A stretch of 64,000 bases of DNA from Limnobacter olei (GTDB lineage Bacteria; Pseudomonadota; Gammaproteobacteria; Burkholderiales; Burkholderiaceae_B): contig NZ_JARFJD010000016.1 of NCBI RefSeq assembly GCF_029087225.1, positions 62,001 through 126,000 on the forward strand, written 5' to 3'. A model generated the notes under the pieces. The model was not told the origin of the DNA. It saw only the letters and a program-made list of their open reading frames with translations, and did not search any database. The position numbers were made by a program, and so were the translations under genes. Below, in pieces: positions 44,764 to 55,393 of the stretch; the stretch's first letter is position 1, and the number at the start of each line of letters is the position of its first letter.

Positions 44764-46017
44764 TTATTTCTTGTTGCAGGCCATTTCTGCACCTGTTTTG
44801 CAATCGGGGTGGCAATAAAACTCGGCACCACTTAGGCGCGCCACGGTGTGCATGTCTTTGTCGCCACGGCCAGACAAGTTCACCAAAATCACCTTGTCTT
44901 TGGGCAAGGTTTTGGCCAGCTTAGCAGCATGCGCCAAGGCATGGCTGCTTTCCAGCGCCGGGATGATGCCCTCAATGCGGCAACACTGGTGGAAGGCTTC
45001 AAGCGCCTCGGCATCGGTAATGCCCACGTATTCAGCCCGGCCAGAATCCTTCAGCCATGCATGCTCAGGGCCAACACCGGGATAATCCAGACCCGCGGAA
45101 ACCGAATGGGTTTCAATAATTTGCCCATCATCGCTTTGCAACAGGTAGGTACGGTTACCATGCAACACGCCTGGCGTACCAGCGCTCAGCGATGCAGCAT
45201 GCTTGCCAGTTTCTATGCCCTCGCCCGCAGCTTCCACGCCCACCAACTTCACGCCATCCACGTTCAAGTAGGGGTGGAAAATACCCATGGCGTTCGATCC
45301 GCCACCCACACAGGCCAGCACATAATCTGGCTGCTTGCCCACCATGGTCGGCATTTGCTGAATGCATTCGCGACCAATCACGCTTTGGAAGTCGCGAACC
45401 AGCATGGGATATGGGTGTGGACCCGCCACGGTGCCAATAATGTAAAACGTGTCTTCCACGTTCGTAACCCAGTCGCGCATGGCTTCGTTCAGCGCATCTT
45501 TCAGGGTTTTGGAGCCAGAAGTGACCGGAATAACCTCGGCACCCAACAGCTTCATGCGAAACACGTTTTGTGCCTGCCGGGCCACATCTTCCTGACCCAT
45601 ATACACCACACACTTCATGCCGTAACGGGCGGCCACAGTGGCCGTGGCCACACCGTGCTGGCCCGCACCTGTTTCAGCAATTACACGGGGCTTGCCCATG
45701 CGCTTAGCGAGCATGGCCTGCCCAATGCAATTGTTCACTTTGTGGGCACCTGTGTGGTTCAGGTCTTCCCGCTTGAAGTAAATTTGTGCACCGCCGACCA
45801 AATCAGACCAGCGCTTGGCATGGTAAATGGGGCTAGGGCGACCCACAAAATGCTTCAGTTCACTTTCAAACTCCGCCAAAAATTCGGGGTCGTTTTGGTA
45901 ATGGGCGTACACACTTTTCAGTTCTTCCAGGGCGTGAACCAGGGTTTCAGACACAAAAGTACCGCCATAGGGACCGAAATGGCCGGTGGCGTCTGGAAAT
46001 TCATAGGGTTTGTTCAT
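44764..46017 (-). CDS. trpB: Tryptophan synthase beta subunit
   Basis: PLP enzyme joining indole and serine. The PLP lysine is in [13 protein letters not shown] near residue 90; the phosphate loop is GGGSNAMG. 417 aa from the ATG at 46017; a TTG four codons upstream is in frame but unlikely. Part of trpF-trpB-trpA, with spacing of 23 and 15 bases. A very long open frame on the opposite strand is an antisense artefact. Confidence 0.97.
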   Translation of the reverse strand: MNKPYEFPDATGHFGPYGGTFVSETLVHALEELKSVYAHYQNDPEFLAEFESELKHFVGRPSPIYHAKRWSDLVGGAQIYFKREDLNHTGAHKVNNCIGQAMLAKRMGKPRVIAETGAGQHGVATATVAARYGMKCVVYMGQEDVARQAQNVFRMKLLGAEVIPVTSGSKTLKDALNEAMRDWVTNVEDTFYIIGTVAGPHPYPMLVRDFQSVIGRECIQQMPTMVGKQPDYVLACVGGGSNAMGIFHPYLNVDGVKLVGVEAAGEGIETGKHAASLSAGTPGVLHGNRTYLLQSDDGQIIETHSVSAGLDYPGVGPEHAWLKDSGRAEYVGITDAEALEAFHQCCRIEGIIPALESSHALAHAAKLAKTLPKDKVILVNLSGRGDKDMHTVARLSGAEFYCHPDCKTGAEMACNKK

Positions 46018-46040
46018 GATGCTGCTCAATCTGGGTTCAC

Positions 46041-46676
46041 TTACAACAGCCCTGCGTCGGCCTTCTGGACCGCTTTGCAGAACATTTCAATTTTTTCGAT
46101 GCTCTTTACGCCTCGCGTCGACTCAATCCCGCTGGACACATCGACACCATAGGGTCGCAAGCCATGGATGGCCTGTTCCACATTGCTTGCATCCAACCCC
46201 CCGGATAATACCAAAGCCTGCTTCAGTTCACCCGCTTCGGGCAGCAAAGACCAGTCAAAAGTATGCCCTGTTCCACCATACGCCTCGCTCCATGAATCGA
46301 CAAGAAGCGCCTGCGCAGAATGAAACCGAACGCTCTCCAGTCGCAAGTCCACATCGGCCTTCATTCGAATGGCTTTGATGTAGGGACGCCGAAAGCTGTC
46401 GCAAAACTGTGGACTTTCATCGCCGTGAAACTGCAACAGTACATTTGGAATTTCCGAAATGACGGAATTGACGAAATCGGCCTGCGGATTCACAAACAAG
46501 GCCACGGGGGTTTGCCAGGCACCCAAACAACGCGCAAGCTGCCCTGCCTGCGCCACTTCAATGTGACGCGGTGAAGGCGGATAAAACACAAAACCCACTG
46601 CGTCAGCCCCAGCCCAAGTGGCCGCACGCACCGTGTCTTCGGTTTTAAAGCCGCACAACTTGATTCGGGTTCTCAT
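46041..46676 (-). CDS. trpF: Phosphoribosylanthranilate isomerase
   Basis: Third step of tryptophan synthesis. The N-terminal catalytic cysteine is in [15 protein letters not shown], the catalytic Asp in [22 protein letters not shown], and [11 protein letters not shown] and [15 protein letters not shown] bind phosphate. 211 aa. Overlaps the truA stop by 4 bases. Confidence 0.95.
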   Translation of the reverse strand: MRTRIKLCGFKTEDTVRAATWAGADAVGFVFYPPSPRHIEVAQAGQLARCLGAWQTPVALFVNPQADFVNSVISEIPNVLLQFHGDESPQFCDSFRRPYIKAIRMKADVDLRLESVRFHSAQALLVDSWSEAYGGTGHTFDWSLLPEAGELKQALVLSGGLDASNVEQAIHGLRPYGVDVSSGIESTRGVKSIEKIEMFCKAVQKADAGLL

Positions 46677-47437
46677 GAAAACAATTCCTGTATTCCGTAT
46701 TGCTCGGGGTACTCAATATTCCACAAGCTTAAACCCTGCGCGGGGTAGGTTTTTGCCGCCAGGCCTCTGTTTCTGGATTCAAGCACATCCCTTAACCAGC
46801 TTTCGGCTTGTCTGTGCTGGCCCACTTCCATCAGGCTACCCATCAGGTTTCTTACCATGTGGTGCAAAAATGCATTGCCATGAATTTCAAAGTAACAGTG
46901 GTCACAGGCTTCAATCAGATTGAGCGCATACAGTGTGCGCACAGGGCTTGCAGCCTGGCATTGCGAGGCGCGAAACGCACTGAAATCATGTGTGCCCAAC
47001 AAACATTCCGCTGCACGGCGCATGGCGGCCAAATCAATCGGGTAATGCACCCATGTCATAAACCGTTTAAATGGATCCCTAACAGGAGCACTGTAAAAAT
47101 AGTAACGATAAGTTCTTGATATCGCACTGAAACGTGCATGAAAACTTGCATCAACCTGTTTGGCACCGAGCACTGAAATGGTGGGTGGCAAACTGTTGTT
47201 AACGCCTTTGACCCAGGCCGTCAGCGGCCTGTCTGCTGCTGTATCAAAATGCACAACCTGTTGGCGAGCATGTACACCAGTGTCCGTTCGGCCCGCACAT
47301 GTCAGGACAACCGGTTCCTGGGCAATGGCCTCAATAGCCTTGGTCAAATGATCCTGGACAGTTCGACCATGTGGTTGAGTTTGCCAACCCTCAAACTCAT
47401 GACCGTCATAACACAGGCCCAAGGCCACTCTGTTCAT
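46673..47437 (-). CDS. truA: tRNA pseudouridine(38-40) synthase
   Basis: Makes pseudouridine at positions 38-40 of many tRNAs. Catalytic aspartate in CAGRTDTGVHARQQVVHF near residues 49-66; the N-terminal block LCYDGHEFEGWQTQPHGRTVQD and FLHHMVRNLMGSLMEVG are typical. 254 aa. It starts exactly one base after the fimV stop. Confidence 0.95.
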   Translation of the reverse strand: MNRVALGLCYDGHEFEGWQTQPHGRTVQDHLTKAIEAIAQEPVVLTCAGRTDTGVHARQQVVHFDTAADRPLTAWVKGVNNSLPPTISVLGAKQVDASFHARFSAISRTYRYYFYSAPVRDPFKRFMTWVHYPIDLAAMRRAAECLLGTHDFSAFRASQCQAASPVRTLYALNLIEACDHCYFEIHGNAFLHHMVRNLMGSLMEVGQHRQAESWLRDVLESRNRGLAAKTYPAQGLSLWNIEYPEQYGIQELFS

Positions 47438-49666
47438 TTAGCTCAACGTGGCCAAAAGCGCTTTGGCCTTGCGAACCTGATCCACGTCGCCTTTTTTCAC
47501 GATTTCGTTCAACAACTCTTTGGCACCATCTGCATCGCCGATTTCAACGTAAGCGCCCGCCAAGTCCAGCTTGGTAGCCACTTCCTGCCAGGTGGCATCG
47601 TCCACTTTGGGGTTCGGTACATCCACATCCAGATCAACAAGCGCTTTGTCAAATGCCTCTTCAGGAACTGCATCCAGCACCTCATCGCTGGCTTTCTCTG
47701 CGCCCTCTTTCAAGTCAAACGCTTTTTCACCGGTGGTCTCATCGCCAATTAAGTCGTCAAATGCAGCATCTATCTCACTCGAATTCACGTCATGCTGAGC
47801 CAGGGGTTGTTTGCGCAACTCATCCAACTCCTCTTGGGCCGCCAAGGTGCCTTTTTCGATTTCATCCAGGTCATCAAGAATCGAACCTGATTTGGATTCG
47901 TTAGGCTCTTCCTCAGGGAAATCCAGCGTGACTTCGCTGTGCAATGATTCTTTCTGTTGCAGTGCTTCCTCAGAAGCGTCATTCAATTCGGGAATGTCAT
48001 CAGCCACGGCTGGCTTGTCTTCCGCTTCCACGGGGGCTGCACGAAGTTGCGTCGCCTCATCCGGGTCAGCCTGCTTCAACCGATCATTCAGCACTTCATC
48101 CAGATCAAAGTCAGAATTTTCAGCCCGATTCAAACCGCTGGCACGCTCAGCTGCAATTCCTGCACTGGCTGCTGCAATGGCCTCATCAAATTCATTCACT
48201 TCACTGAAAGAAGAATCGTCCTCGGCCTCGAGCTCATCTTCCTCATTTTTGGTTTTGTTCTTGCGTGCACGGGCAATCAGCAACAATACAAGCAACACAA
48301 TCAAACCACCTGCACCGGCCAAAATCCAAGGCAACCAGTCAAAAGGCTGCTCTTCTGCCGGGGCTTGCTCCACGGGTGCCTGTACGCTGCCATCGCTGCC
48401 AGCGGGCTCGCTAGCCACCGGCGGTTCAGCCGCTGGCTCGTCGGCACCATTCTCTGCCAATGTTTCCGAGGGTACTTCAACAGCGGCTGGCTCAGTAATG
48501 GCATCAGCCTCAACTGCCGGGCCAACAGCTGTTGGTGCGGCAGGCTCGCTGCCCAAGTCTTTTTGCATGTCGAGCAAACGCTGCAAGTCACTTACGTTCT
48601 TCTCGAGCAGAGCAATTCGTTCATTCGCCTCGGCCAGCGCCTTGTTTTTGGCCACCAGCTCCTCTGCGTTGGTATCGGCATTGCTTGCACCTTGGGCTGA
48701 GCCGGGTGCAATTTGTAATCGGTCAGCCGGTGCACCCGCATTGGCCTTGGGCGCTTGATCTTGCGGAGTAATGCTGCCCTGGGCACTGGTGGAGTCTGCC
48801 GCTGCAAGCTGATTGTCAACAGTCAGCAAACCAATTTGACGAGCGTAAGCGGAGTACACATTGCGATCGTCGTTTTGGGCAAGAATCAGCAAGGCCTCAT
48901 TGGCATTGCGGGCTCGCAGCGCCGCACGATTGGGAACCTGAATTTGGGCGCCCTCGCGAATCAGGTGCACGCTACCATTAATAAATGAGGCTTTGTTGGC
49001 CTCGTAAATTGCAGCCATGGCCTGGTTCAGGGTAACGCCGCCGCCGACCAGTTGCAAAGCCAACTCCGACAGAGTGTCGCCACGCTCAACATTCAAAGTA
49101 CCTTCAGGCGCAGTGGGCGCTGAAGCCGCTGGTGCTTTGGAGGCTGCCGGTGGTTCGGAAACCGCTGGCGCTTTTGGCGCAGTTGCCTTGGGTGCCACAG
49201 CGGGCGGTGTCATCGGCGGGCGAATTTCAGGAAGACTCGTTGCGGGTTCAGCCGCCTGGGCCCCACCAACAGGCACAGTCAGGGTATATTCCCGCGCAAC
49301 ACGGCCACCTGCCCAGGTCAATTCAAGCAAAGTGTCGATGAAACCAGCTGGCAAAGGCTGCGCAGAGGTAATTTTTACAAGCGCCGTGCCGGGCTGAGGG
49401 CCATCTTGTACTGCAAACTGAAGACTCTTCAGGTTCGGGTCCATGCTCAGGCGGGCAGCTTTGAAAGCCTCTGCAGAAGCTAGCTTGGCCTGCAAGGAAG
49501 CGCGTTCCTCTGGCAACACCAGATCAACCTGAATTTGCGCCAGAAAAGGCTCACCAGCACCAGACAGCACTTCAAGCTTACCGAGCTGTGCTGCTTGCGC
49601 GAAGGAACTTGCCAACAAACCTGATGCAAAAACAAAGGGCAAAATCTTCTTTTTGGTATGCCTCAC
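47438..49666 (-). CDS. fimV: FimV/HubP family polar landmark protein
   Basis: A 742-aa inner-membrane protein needed in relatives for type IV pilus assembly and pole marking. Signal peptide about residues 1-25, then the FimV N-domain (QLGKLEVLSGAGEPFLAQIQVDL), a LysM domain (about 190-255, VERGDTLSELALQLVGG), a coiled coil near 335-365, a membrane helix (WILAGAGGLIVLLVLLLIARARK, about 445-468), a long acidic cytoplasmic part, and a C-terminal FimV TPR-like motif (KLDLAGAYVEIGDADGAKELLNEIVKKGD). GTG start with GGAG 7 bases ahead. No pilus genes in the window. Confidence 0.93.
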   Translation of the reverse strand: MRHTKKKILPFVFASGLLASSFAQAAQLGKLEVLSGAGEPFLAQIQVDLVLPEERASLQAKLASAEAFKAARLSMDPNLKSLQFAVQDGPQPGTALVKITSAQPLPAGFIDTLLELTWAGGRVAREYTLTVPVGGAQAAEPATSLPEIRPPMTPPAVAPKATAPKAPAVSEPPAASKAPAASAPTAPEGTLNVERGDTLSELALQLVGGGVTLNQAMAAIYEANKASFINGSVHLIREGAQIQVPNRAALRARNANEALLILAQNDDRNVYSAYARQIGLLTVDNQLAAADSTSAQGSITPQDQAPKANAGAPADRLQIAPGSAQGASNADTNAEELVAKNKALAEANERIALLEKNVSDLQRLLDMQKDLGSEPAAPTAVGPAVEADAITEPAAVEVPSETLAENGADEPAAEPPVASEPAGSDGSVQAPVEQAPAEEQPFDWLPWILAGAGGLIVLLVLLLIARARKNKTKNEEDELEAEDDSSFSEVNEFDEAIAAASAGIAAERASGLNRAENSDFDLDEVLNDRLKQADPDEATQLRAAPVEAEDKPAVADDIPELNDASEEALQQKESLHSEVTLDFPEEEPNESKSGSILDDLDEIEKGTLAAQEELDELRKQPLAQHDVNSSEIDAAFDDLIGDETTGEKAFDLKEGAEKASDEVLDAVPEEAFDKALVDLDVDVPNPKVDDATWQEVATKLDLAGAYVEIGDADGAKELLNEIVKKGDVDQVRKAKALLATLS

Positions 49667-49730
49667 CCGTTTACTCCATGAATGTTCAAGCCACCTTCGG
49701 CAGCTTTTTTGGGATCAATATTGATGCAGC

Positions 49731-50855
49731 TCAGCGTTCAATCAAAATACGCAGCATGCGGCGCAGTGGCTCGGCCGCACCCCACAACAGCTGATCGCCC
49801 ACGGTGAAAGCGCTCAGATAATCGCCACCCATGGCCATTTTCCGCAAACGGCCAACTGGCACATGCATGCGGCCTGTAACAGCGGCAGGGGTCAAATCGC
49901 GCATGGATGCATCACGCTCGTTGGGGATCACTTTAACCCAATCATTGGCCTTGGCAAGCATGTCATTGATCTCATTCAATGGAATGTCTTGCTTCAGCTT
50001 GATGGTCAAAGCCTGCGAGTGACAACGCATGGCCCCCACACGTACGCACAATCCATCCACAGGCACACAACCGGGTGTGCCCATGGATGGCTTGCCCAGA
50101 ATCTTGTTGGTTTCTGCGCCACCCTTCCATTCTTCTTTGGACTGGCCATTGCCCAGGTCTTTGTCGATCCAGGGAATGAGGCTTCCGCCCAGTGGCACGC
50201 CAAAGTTATCGGTCGGGTATGCGTCGGAATTAATATGCTGAGCTACCTTGCGGTCAATTTCCAGAATGGCAGATGCAGGATCGGCCAACAGGTCTTTGAC
50301 CGAACCATGGATGCTGCCCATTTGCGAAATCAGTTCGCGCATGTTTTGCGCACCAGCGCCAGAGGCAGCCTGGTAAGTCATGGAAGTAATCCACTCCACC
50401 TGATTGTTCTGGAACAAACCGCCCAAAGCCATCAGCATCAGCGAAACGGTGCAGTTACCACCCACGTAATTCTTGATACCCTTGGTCAGGCCATCCTTAA
50501 TCACGTTCATGTTCACCGGATCAAGAATAATAATGGCGTCGTCTTTCATACGCAGGCTTGAGGCCGCATCAATCCAGTAACCATTCCAGCCAGCTTCGCG
50601 CAGCTTGGGGAATACTTCATTGGTGTAGTCACCGCCCTGGCAAGTCAACACCACGTCCATTTGCTTCAGAGCGTCGATGTTGTTTGCGTCTTGCAAGGGA
50701 CCCGCGTTGCCAGCGAAAGCTGGCGCCTTGCCACCCGCATTGGAAGTGGAGAAGAAAATCGGCTCGAAATGCGCGAAATCATTCTCTTCCTGCATGCGTT
50801 GCATCAGCACGGAACCCACCATGCCTCGCCATCCAACCAAACCAACTTTCAACAT
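49731..50855 (-). CDS. asd: Aspartate-semialdehyde dehydrogenase
   Basis: Reduces aspartyl phosphate to the semialdehyde for lysine, Thr, Met and diaminopimelate. From the ATG at 50855 (374 aa) it begins [21 protein letters not shown], with the active cysteine in [16 protein letters not shown] and SYQAASGAG-like [14 protein letters not shown]. The upstream open frame to 50984 is leuB-proximal and not coding. Upstream neighbour leuB, downstream fimV. Confidence 0.96.
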   Translation of the reverse strand: MLKVGLVGWRGMVGSVLMQRMQEENDFAHFEPIFFSTSNAGGKAPAFAGNAGPLQDANNIDALKQMDVVLTCQGGDYTNEVFPKLREAGWNGYWIDAASSLRMKDDAIIILDPVNMNVIKDGLTKGIKNYVGGNCTVSLMLMALGGLFQNNQVEWITSMTYQAASGAGAQNMRELISQMGSIHGSVKDLLADPASAILEIDRKVAQHINSDAYPTDNFGVPLGGSLIPWIDKDLGNGQSKEEWKGGAETNKILGKPSMGTPGCVPVDGLCVRVGAMRCHSQALTIKLKQDIPLNEINDMLAKANDWVKVIPNERDASMRDLTPAAVTGRMHVPVGRLRKMAMGGDYLSAFTVGDQLLWGAAEPLRRMLRILIER

Positions 50856-50898
50856 AAAAAACTCCAGTACTTTTAAATTCTTGAATTGCGATTTCGCT

Positions 50899-51993
50899 TT
50901 ATTGTTGCTTGGCCAGAGCCGCAACAATTGCGTCACCCATACCCGCTGTGCCGGTGCGCGCCTTGCCATCGCGCCAAATGTCACCTGTACGCGGACCAGT
51001 GGCCAACACCGTTTTCACTGCATTCTCAATGCGGTTTGCATAATCTTCAAGGCCAAAGGTGTAACGCAGCATCATGGCTGCAGAAAGCACGGTGGCCATG
51101 GGGTTAGCCAGGTCTTTGCCAGCAATGTCGGGCGCGGAACCATGAATGGGCTCGTACAAACCGAAATTGGATTCATTCAGCGAGGCCGAAGGCAACATAC
51201 CGATAGAGCCAGTCAACATGGACGCTTCATCTGACAAAATATCACCGAACAGGTTACCCGTCACGATGACGTCGAACTGCTTTGGGTTTTTCAACAACTG
51301 CATGGCACAGTTGTCAACGTACATGTGACTTAATTCGACATCGCTGTATTCCTTGCCCACTTCAGTCACAATGTCACGCCAAAACTGGGTAGTTTCCAGC
51401 ACGTTGGCTTTGTCAACCGAACACAGCTTGCCACCACGCTTTTGTGCTGCCTGAAAGGCCACATGGGCAATGCGGCGAATTTCGGTTTCAGCGTAGCGCA
51501 TGGTATCAAATGCCTCGCGCTCGCCTTTAAATGGGCCATCTTCGGCAATGCGGTTGCCACGCGGCGTTCCAAAGTAAATGTCGCCAGTCAGTTCACGAAC
51601 AATCAGAATATCCAGTCCTGCTACCACCTCAGGGCGCAGGGTAGAGGCATCGGCCAACTCCTCATAGACCATCGCGGGGCGGAAATTGGCAAACAGATTC
51701 AGGGCTTTGCGAATGCCCAAAATAGCTTGCTCAGGCCGCAAATGCCTCGGAAGCGTATCGAGAGAAAAGTCACCCACCGCACCAAACAACACTGCATCCG
51801 AAGCCTTGGCCAAAGCTACGGTTTCTTCGGGCAGGGGCACACCTTTTTCGCGGTAGGCCACGCCACCGATCAAGGCATGCTCAAACTCGATGTTCAAACC
51901 ATCGGTTTTCAAGGCTTCAAGCACCTTCACAGCCTGCGCGGTGATCTCCGGGCCAATGCCGTCACCGGGCATTACGGCAATTTTTAAAGTCAT
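50899..51993 (-). CDS. leuB: 3-Isopropylmalate dehydrogenase
   Basis: Oxidative decarboxylation in leucine synthesis. [11 protein letters not shown] near the start, the arginine-bearing [30 protein letters not shown], and [24 protein letters not shown] are all present. 364 aa. Follows leuD by 27 bases and precedes asd by 43 bases. Confidence 0.97.
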   Translation of the reverse strand: MTLKIAVMPGDGIGPEITAQAVKVLEALKTDGLNIEFEHALIGGVAYREKGVPLPEETVALAKASDAVLFGAVGDFSLDTLPRHLRPEQAILGIRKALNLFANFRPAMVYEELADASTLRPEVVAGLDILIVRELTGDIYFGTPRGNRIAEDGPFKGEREAFDTMRYAETEIRRIAHVAFQAAQKRGGKLCSVDKANVLETTQFWRDIVTEVGKEYSDVELSHMYVDNCAMQLLKNPKQFDVIVTGNLFGDILSDEASMLTGSIGMLPSASLNESNFGLYEPIHGSAPDIAGKDLANPMATVLSAAMMLRYTFGLEDYANRIENAVKTVLATGPRTGDIWRDGKARTGTAGMGDAIVAALAKQQ

Positions 51994-52020
51994 TCGTGTT
52001 CTCTGCTTTTTTATATTTAT

Positions 52021-52662
52021 TTAGATAGTGTTGGCAAGCCAGGGCTGATTGGCCAGGCGGTTTTTCTCGAAGGCGACAATCTCATCGCGATGCTGCAAAG
52101 TCAAACCGATGTCGTCAAAGCCATTCATCAGGCAATGCTTGCGGAAGGCGTCCACGTTGAAGCCATAGCTTTTTCCAGCAATGCTCACGGTTTGGTGCTC
52201 AAGACTTACTGTGATCTCGATACCAGGTTTTGCATCAATTGCGGTGAAAACTTCTTTCAACTCTTCTTCTTTTAAAACAATGGGTAAGAAACCATTCTTA
52301 AAGCAATTGTTAAAGAAAATATCAGCAAAACTGCTGGAAATAACCGCCTTGAAACCATACTGTTGCAGCGCCCAGGGCGCATGCTCACGGGAGGAACCAC
52401 ACCCGAAATTAGGGCCTGCGACCAACACGGTACCGCCTTTGAATTCTGGCTTGTTCAGCTCGAAATCAGGATTCAGGGGGCGCTTGGTGCAATCCATGCC
52501 AGGCTCGCCTTCGTCCAGGTAACGCCAACCGTCGAACAAGTGCTCACCAAAACCGGTGCGCTTGATGCTTTTCAGAAACTGTTTGGGGATGATGGCATCG
52601 GTGTCCACATTGGCGCGGTTCAACGCAACGGCAATGCCAGTGTGGGTTACAAATTTGTCCAT
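52021..52662 (-). CDS. leuD: 3-Isopropylmalate dehydratase small subunit
   Basis: Small subunit of isopropylmalate isomerase, partner of LeuC. From the ATG at 52662 (213 aa): [30 protein letters not shown] and [22 protein letters not shown] are the hallmark blocks. It is separated from leuC by a small lipoprotein gene. Confidence 0.96.
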   Translation of the reverse strand: MDKFVTHTGIAVALNRANVDTDAIIPKQFLKSIKRTGFGEHLFDGWRYLDEGEPGMDCTKRPLNPDFELNKPEFKGGTVLVAGPNFGCGSSREHAPWALQQYGFKAVISSSFADIFFNNCFKNGFLPIVLKEEELKEVFTAIDAKPGIEITVSLEHQTVSIAGKSYGFNVDAFRKHCLMNGFDDIGLTLQHRDEIVAFEKNRLANQPWLANTI

Positions 52663-52753
52663 AATTAATCCGTGAATATTCCGGTTGATCCGGAGTTCAA
52701 ACCATACAGGCAAGCAAACGCTTGCCTGCACAGCTTAGAAATACCAGTAAACA

Positions 52754-52891
52754 TTACTTCTTGTTTTCGTCTGCAGTGCGTTCAATGGCAGCGCCGCCCG
52801 CCTTGATGTCTTTGCCCATGCCTTCAATGGTGTTGCAAGCCGACAATGACAGGGCTGACAAAGCAAGCAGAAATACGGAAACGATCTTCAT
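52754..52891 (-). CDS. Entericidin-like small lipoprotein
   Basis: A 45-aa protein from the ATG at 52891: a hydrophobic signal (KIVSVFLLALSALSLSAC) with lipobox LSAC, then NTIEGMGKDIKAGGAAIERTADENKK, which matches the mature entericidin A/B pattern (N-T..G.GKD...GG..IE). Family members are membrane lipoproteins of the antidote/toxin pair in E. coli, but single copies are common and their role is unclear. Lies 18 bases after leuC and 91 bases before leuD, so it is probably co-transcribed. AGGAG lies ahead of the ATG. Confidence 0.9.
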   Translation of the reverse strand: MKIVSVFLLALSALSLSACNTIEGMGKDIKAGGAAIERTADENKK

Positions 52892-52909
52892 ATCAAACAC
52901 TCCTTTGTT

Positions 52910-54310
52910 TTAAAAAGTTCTGGAATCAGTGAAATGGCCTGCAATCGCTGCCGCAGCCGCCATGGCCGGGCTGACAAGGTGTGTACGGCCGCCCGCACCT
53001 TGACGTCCTTCAAAATTCCGGTTGCTGGTGGAGGCACAACGCTCCCCACTGCCCAAACGATCCGCATTCATAGCCAGGCACATGGAGCAACCGGGCTCTC
53101 GCCACTCAAACCCGGCTTCCAGGAAAATTTTGTCCAAACCTTCCTTTTCAGCCTGCGCTTTGACCAAACCCGACCCCGGGACCACCATGGCCAATTTGAC
53201 CGTGTCCGCTTTCTTCTTGCCCTTCACCACCGCCGCAGCGTCGCGCAAATCTTCAATGCGCGAATTGGTACAAGAACCAATGAACACGGTATCCACGTTG
53301 ATGTCTTCAATTTTCTGCAAAGGCTTCAAGCCCATGTACTGCAAGGCACGCTCGTAGCCCTGGCGCTTCACCGGGTCGGCCACCGAAGCGGGGTCCGGCA
53401 CCACACCGTGCACATCAGTCACCATTTCTGGTGAAGTACCCCAGCTCACTTGCGGTTCAATGTCTTCCGCACGCAGCTCAACCACATGGTCGAAATGTGC
53501 ACCTTCATCTGAATGCAGGGTTTTCCAATAAGCAACTGCTGTATCCCACATGTCGCCTTTCGGGCTGAATGGGCGACCTTTCACATACTCAATTGTTTTA
53601 TCGTCCACAGCCACCATGCCAGAGCGTGCACCGCCCTCGATGGCCATGTTGCACATGGTCATGCGACCTTCAACAGACAATCCGCGAATGGCGGATCCAG
53701 CAAATTCTATGGCGTAGCCCGTGCCGCCAGCAGTACCGATTTTGCCGATAATGGCCAAAATCACGTCTTTCGCAGACACACCCTTACCCAAAGTGCCCTC
53801 AACGCGAACCAGCATGTTTTTGGCTTTCTTCATCAGCAAACACTGGGTGGCCATGACGTGTTCAACTTCAGAGGTACCGATACCAAATGCAAGCGCACCG
53901 ATTGCACCGTGTGTGCTGGTGTGTGAATCACCGCAGACCACCGTCATGCCGGGCAAGGTTGCGCCCTGTTCGGGCCCGATCACATGTACGATACCTTGAC
54001 GCAAGTCTTTGATGTCGAAATAAGTCAAACCGTGGGCTTTTGCATTTTTATCCAGAGTTTCCACCTGCAAGCGCGAGGTGGGGTCTGCAATCCCCTTGGA
54101 GCGGTCGGTGGTGGGTACATTGTGGTCCACCACGGCCAGATTGGCACTGTTACGCCACAAATCACGACCTGCCAACTCCAAACCTTCAAAGGCCTGGGGG
54201 CTGGTGACTTCATGCAGCAAATGGCGGTCGATGTAAATCAGTGAGGTGCCATCTTCTTCGGTGCGCACCACATGACTTTCCCAGAGTTTGTCGTAAAGAG
54301 TTTTAGCCAT
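52910..54310 (-). CDS. leuC: 3-Isopropylmalate dehydratase large subunit
   Basis: Aconitase-family 4Fe-4S isomerase of leucine synthesis. Cluster cysteines: [12 protein letters not shown] and [13 protein letters not shown]; also [28 protein letters not shown]. From the ATG at 54310 the protein is 466 aa; a TTG two codons upstream is less likely. First gene of the long minus-strand block, with a promoter candidate about 85-110 bases ahead. Confidence 0.96.
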   Translation of the reverse strand: MAKTLYDKLWESHVVRTEEDGTSLIYIDRHLLHEVTSPQAFEGLELAGRDLWRNSANLAVVDHNVPTTDRSKGIADPTSRLQVETLDKNAKAHGLTYFDIKDLRQGIVHVIGPEQGATLPGMTVVCGDSHTSTHGAIGALAFGIGTSEVEHVMATQCLLMKKAKNMLVRVEGTLGKGVSAKDVILAIIGKIGTAGGTGYAIEFAGSAIRGLSVEGRMTMCNMAIEGGARSGMVAVDDKTIEYVKGRPFSPKGDMWDTAVAYWKTLHSDEGAHFDHVVELRAEDIEPQVSWGTSPEMVTDVHGVVPDPASVADPVKRQGYERALQYMGLKPLQKIEDINVDTVFIGSCTNSRIEDLRDAAAVVKGKKKADTVKLAMVVPGSGLVKAQAEKEGLDKIFLEAGFEWREPGCSMCLAMNADRLGSGERCASTSNRNFEGRQGAGGRTHLVSPAMAAAAAIAGHFTDSRTF

Positions 54311-54393
54311 TTTCAAAGACCTGCTTCGGGCTGACTCATCCAGTGGTTTATTCCGCCAGATTGACCAGCAAATTGCGTGGAGAATAACCCCTT

Positions 54394-54422
54394 ATTATGC
54401 CACAGCCGGCACAGGGCTTGCA
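54394..54422 (-). promoter_or_regulatory. Candidate leuC promoter
   Basis: CATAAT as a -10 (54394-54399) with TGCAAG as a weak -35 (54417-54422), spacing 17, reading toward leuC. The -35 lies inside a GC-rich inverted repeat with arms GGCACAG/CTGTGCC (54408-54444), which may be the terminator of the upstream M48 gene or an operator. Confidence 0.4.
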
Positions 54423-54469
54423 GCCCCGCAGGCAGGGCTGTGCCTCAAAATCAAGCCACGCCTTAATAC

Positions 54470-55303
54470 TCAGCGCTTCTTTGCCTGTTCATACAAAGGC
54501 TGAACTCTGGCGGAGTAAACCTCGAGATCCTGAATTCGGTTCTCGGGTGACGGGTGCGTGGACAACAACTCTGGAGGCGAACCACCGCCAGCCCGACTCA
54601 TCTTTTGCCAGACGCTGATTGCGGCGCGTGGGTTGTACCCGGCGCGCGCGGCCAGTTCCACACCAATTCGGTCCGACTCCACTTCGTGAGAGCGACTATA
54701 AGGCAGTGAAATTGCCACATTGGCGGCCATGCCGGCAAGATCAGATGCACCACGCGACAAGCCGAAAACAGCCGAAGCCAGATCCAGCCCAACACTCGTG
54801 GCGAGTTGCTGCGAAATTCGTTCACGGCTGTGTTCCCGCAAAGCATGCGCAATTTCATGCCCCATGATGGCCGCGATTTCATCATCAGTCAGCGCCAGTT
54901 TTTCAATCAAAGCCGAATAAAACGCGATTTTTCCGCCAGCCATACACCAGGCATTGAGTTGATCAGACTCAATCACATTGACCTCCCATTTCCACTGGGG
55001 GGCATCAGGACGAAAAGCAGCAGTCTGGGGGATCAAGCGATTGGCGATGGCACGTACCCGGGCCACCTGCTTGGCATCCTGATTCAACTTGCCTTCTTTT
55101 TGGGCCTTGGCAATGACGTCGGCATATCCCTTGGCAGCGGCAGCATCCACTTCCGCAGAGGAGACAAGCACAAACTGGGATCGGTCAACCCCAACCGCTC
55201 CGCCAGAGGTAGTCTGAGTGGTTAAACATGCGGCTAACACACCCGTTGAAAACGCAAGCGTCAGCGTTAAAGTGGTGCGTCGCTTCAGTCCAGAAAATAC
55301 CAT
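54470..55303 (-). CDS. M48 family metalloprotease lipoprotein
   Basis: A 277-aa zinc protease, likely a periplasmic or outer-membrane-associated lipoprotein (LoiP/YggG type). The signal ends in lipobox VLAAC near residue 25. Zinc-site MGHEIAHALREHSRERI carries HEXXH, and the third ligand lies in SHEVESDRIGVELAARAGY. Homologues act in protein quality control of the envelope. Upstream of the leuC promoter and probably a separate transcript. Confidence 0.9.
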   Translation of the reverse strand: MVFSGLKRRTTLTLTLAFSTGVLAACLTTQTTSGGAVGVDRSQFVLVSSAEVDAAAAKGYADVIAKAQKEGKLNQDAKQVARVRAIANRLIPQTAAFRPDAPQWKWEVNVIESDQLNAWCMAGGKIAFYSALIEKLALTDDEIAAIMGHEIAHALREHSRERISQQLATSVGLDLASAVFGLSRGASDLAGMAANVAISLPYSRSHEVESDRIGVELAARAGYNPRAAISVWQKMSRAGGGSPPELLSTHPSPENRIQDLEVYSARVQPLYEQAKKR

Positions 55304-55393
55304 CGTTCTTCACCTGTAATTTTCAGTAAAACCGTTCCGTAGAAACGGCAAACATTGCTGCAAAGTTGACATCAACTGCGCTTCTAAGACAGT

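Noticed and set aside
44848-46152. 434-codon open frame on the plus strand across trpB
   Set aside because: It lies antisense to trpB/trpF; the translation shows no family pattern and trpB is certain.
47811-48758. 315-codon open frame antisense to fimV
   Set aside because: Serine/alanine-rich, reflecting the acidic Glu/Ala codons of fimV on the other strand; no independent gene evidence.
50856-50984. N-terminal extension of asd
   Set aside because: The family start [14 protein letters not shown] is at 50855; the extension overlaps the leuB end.
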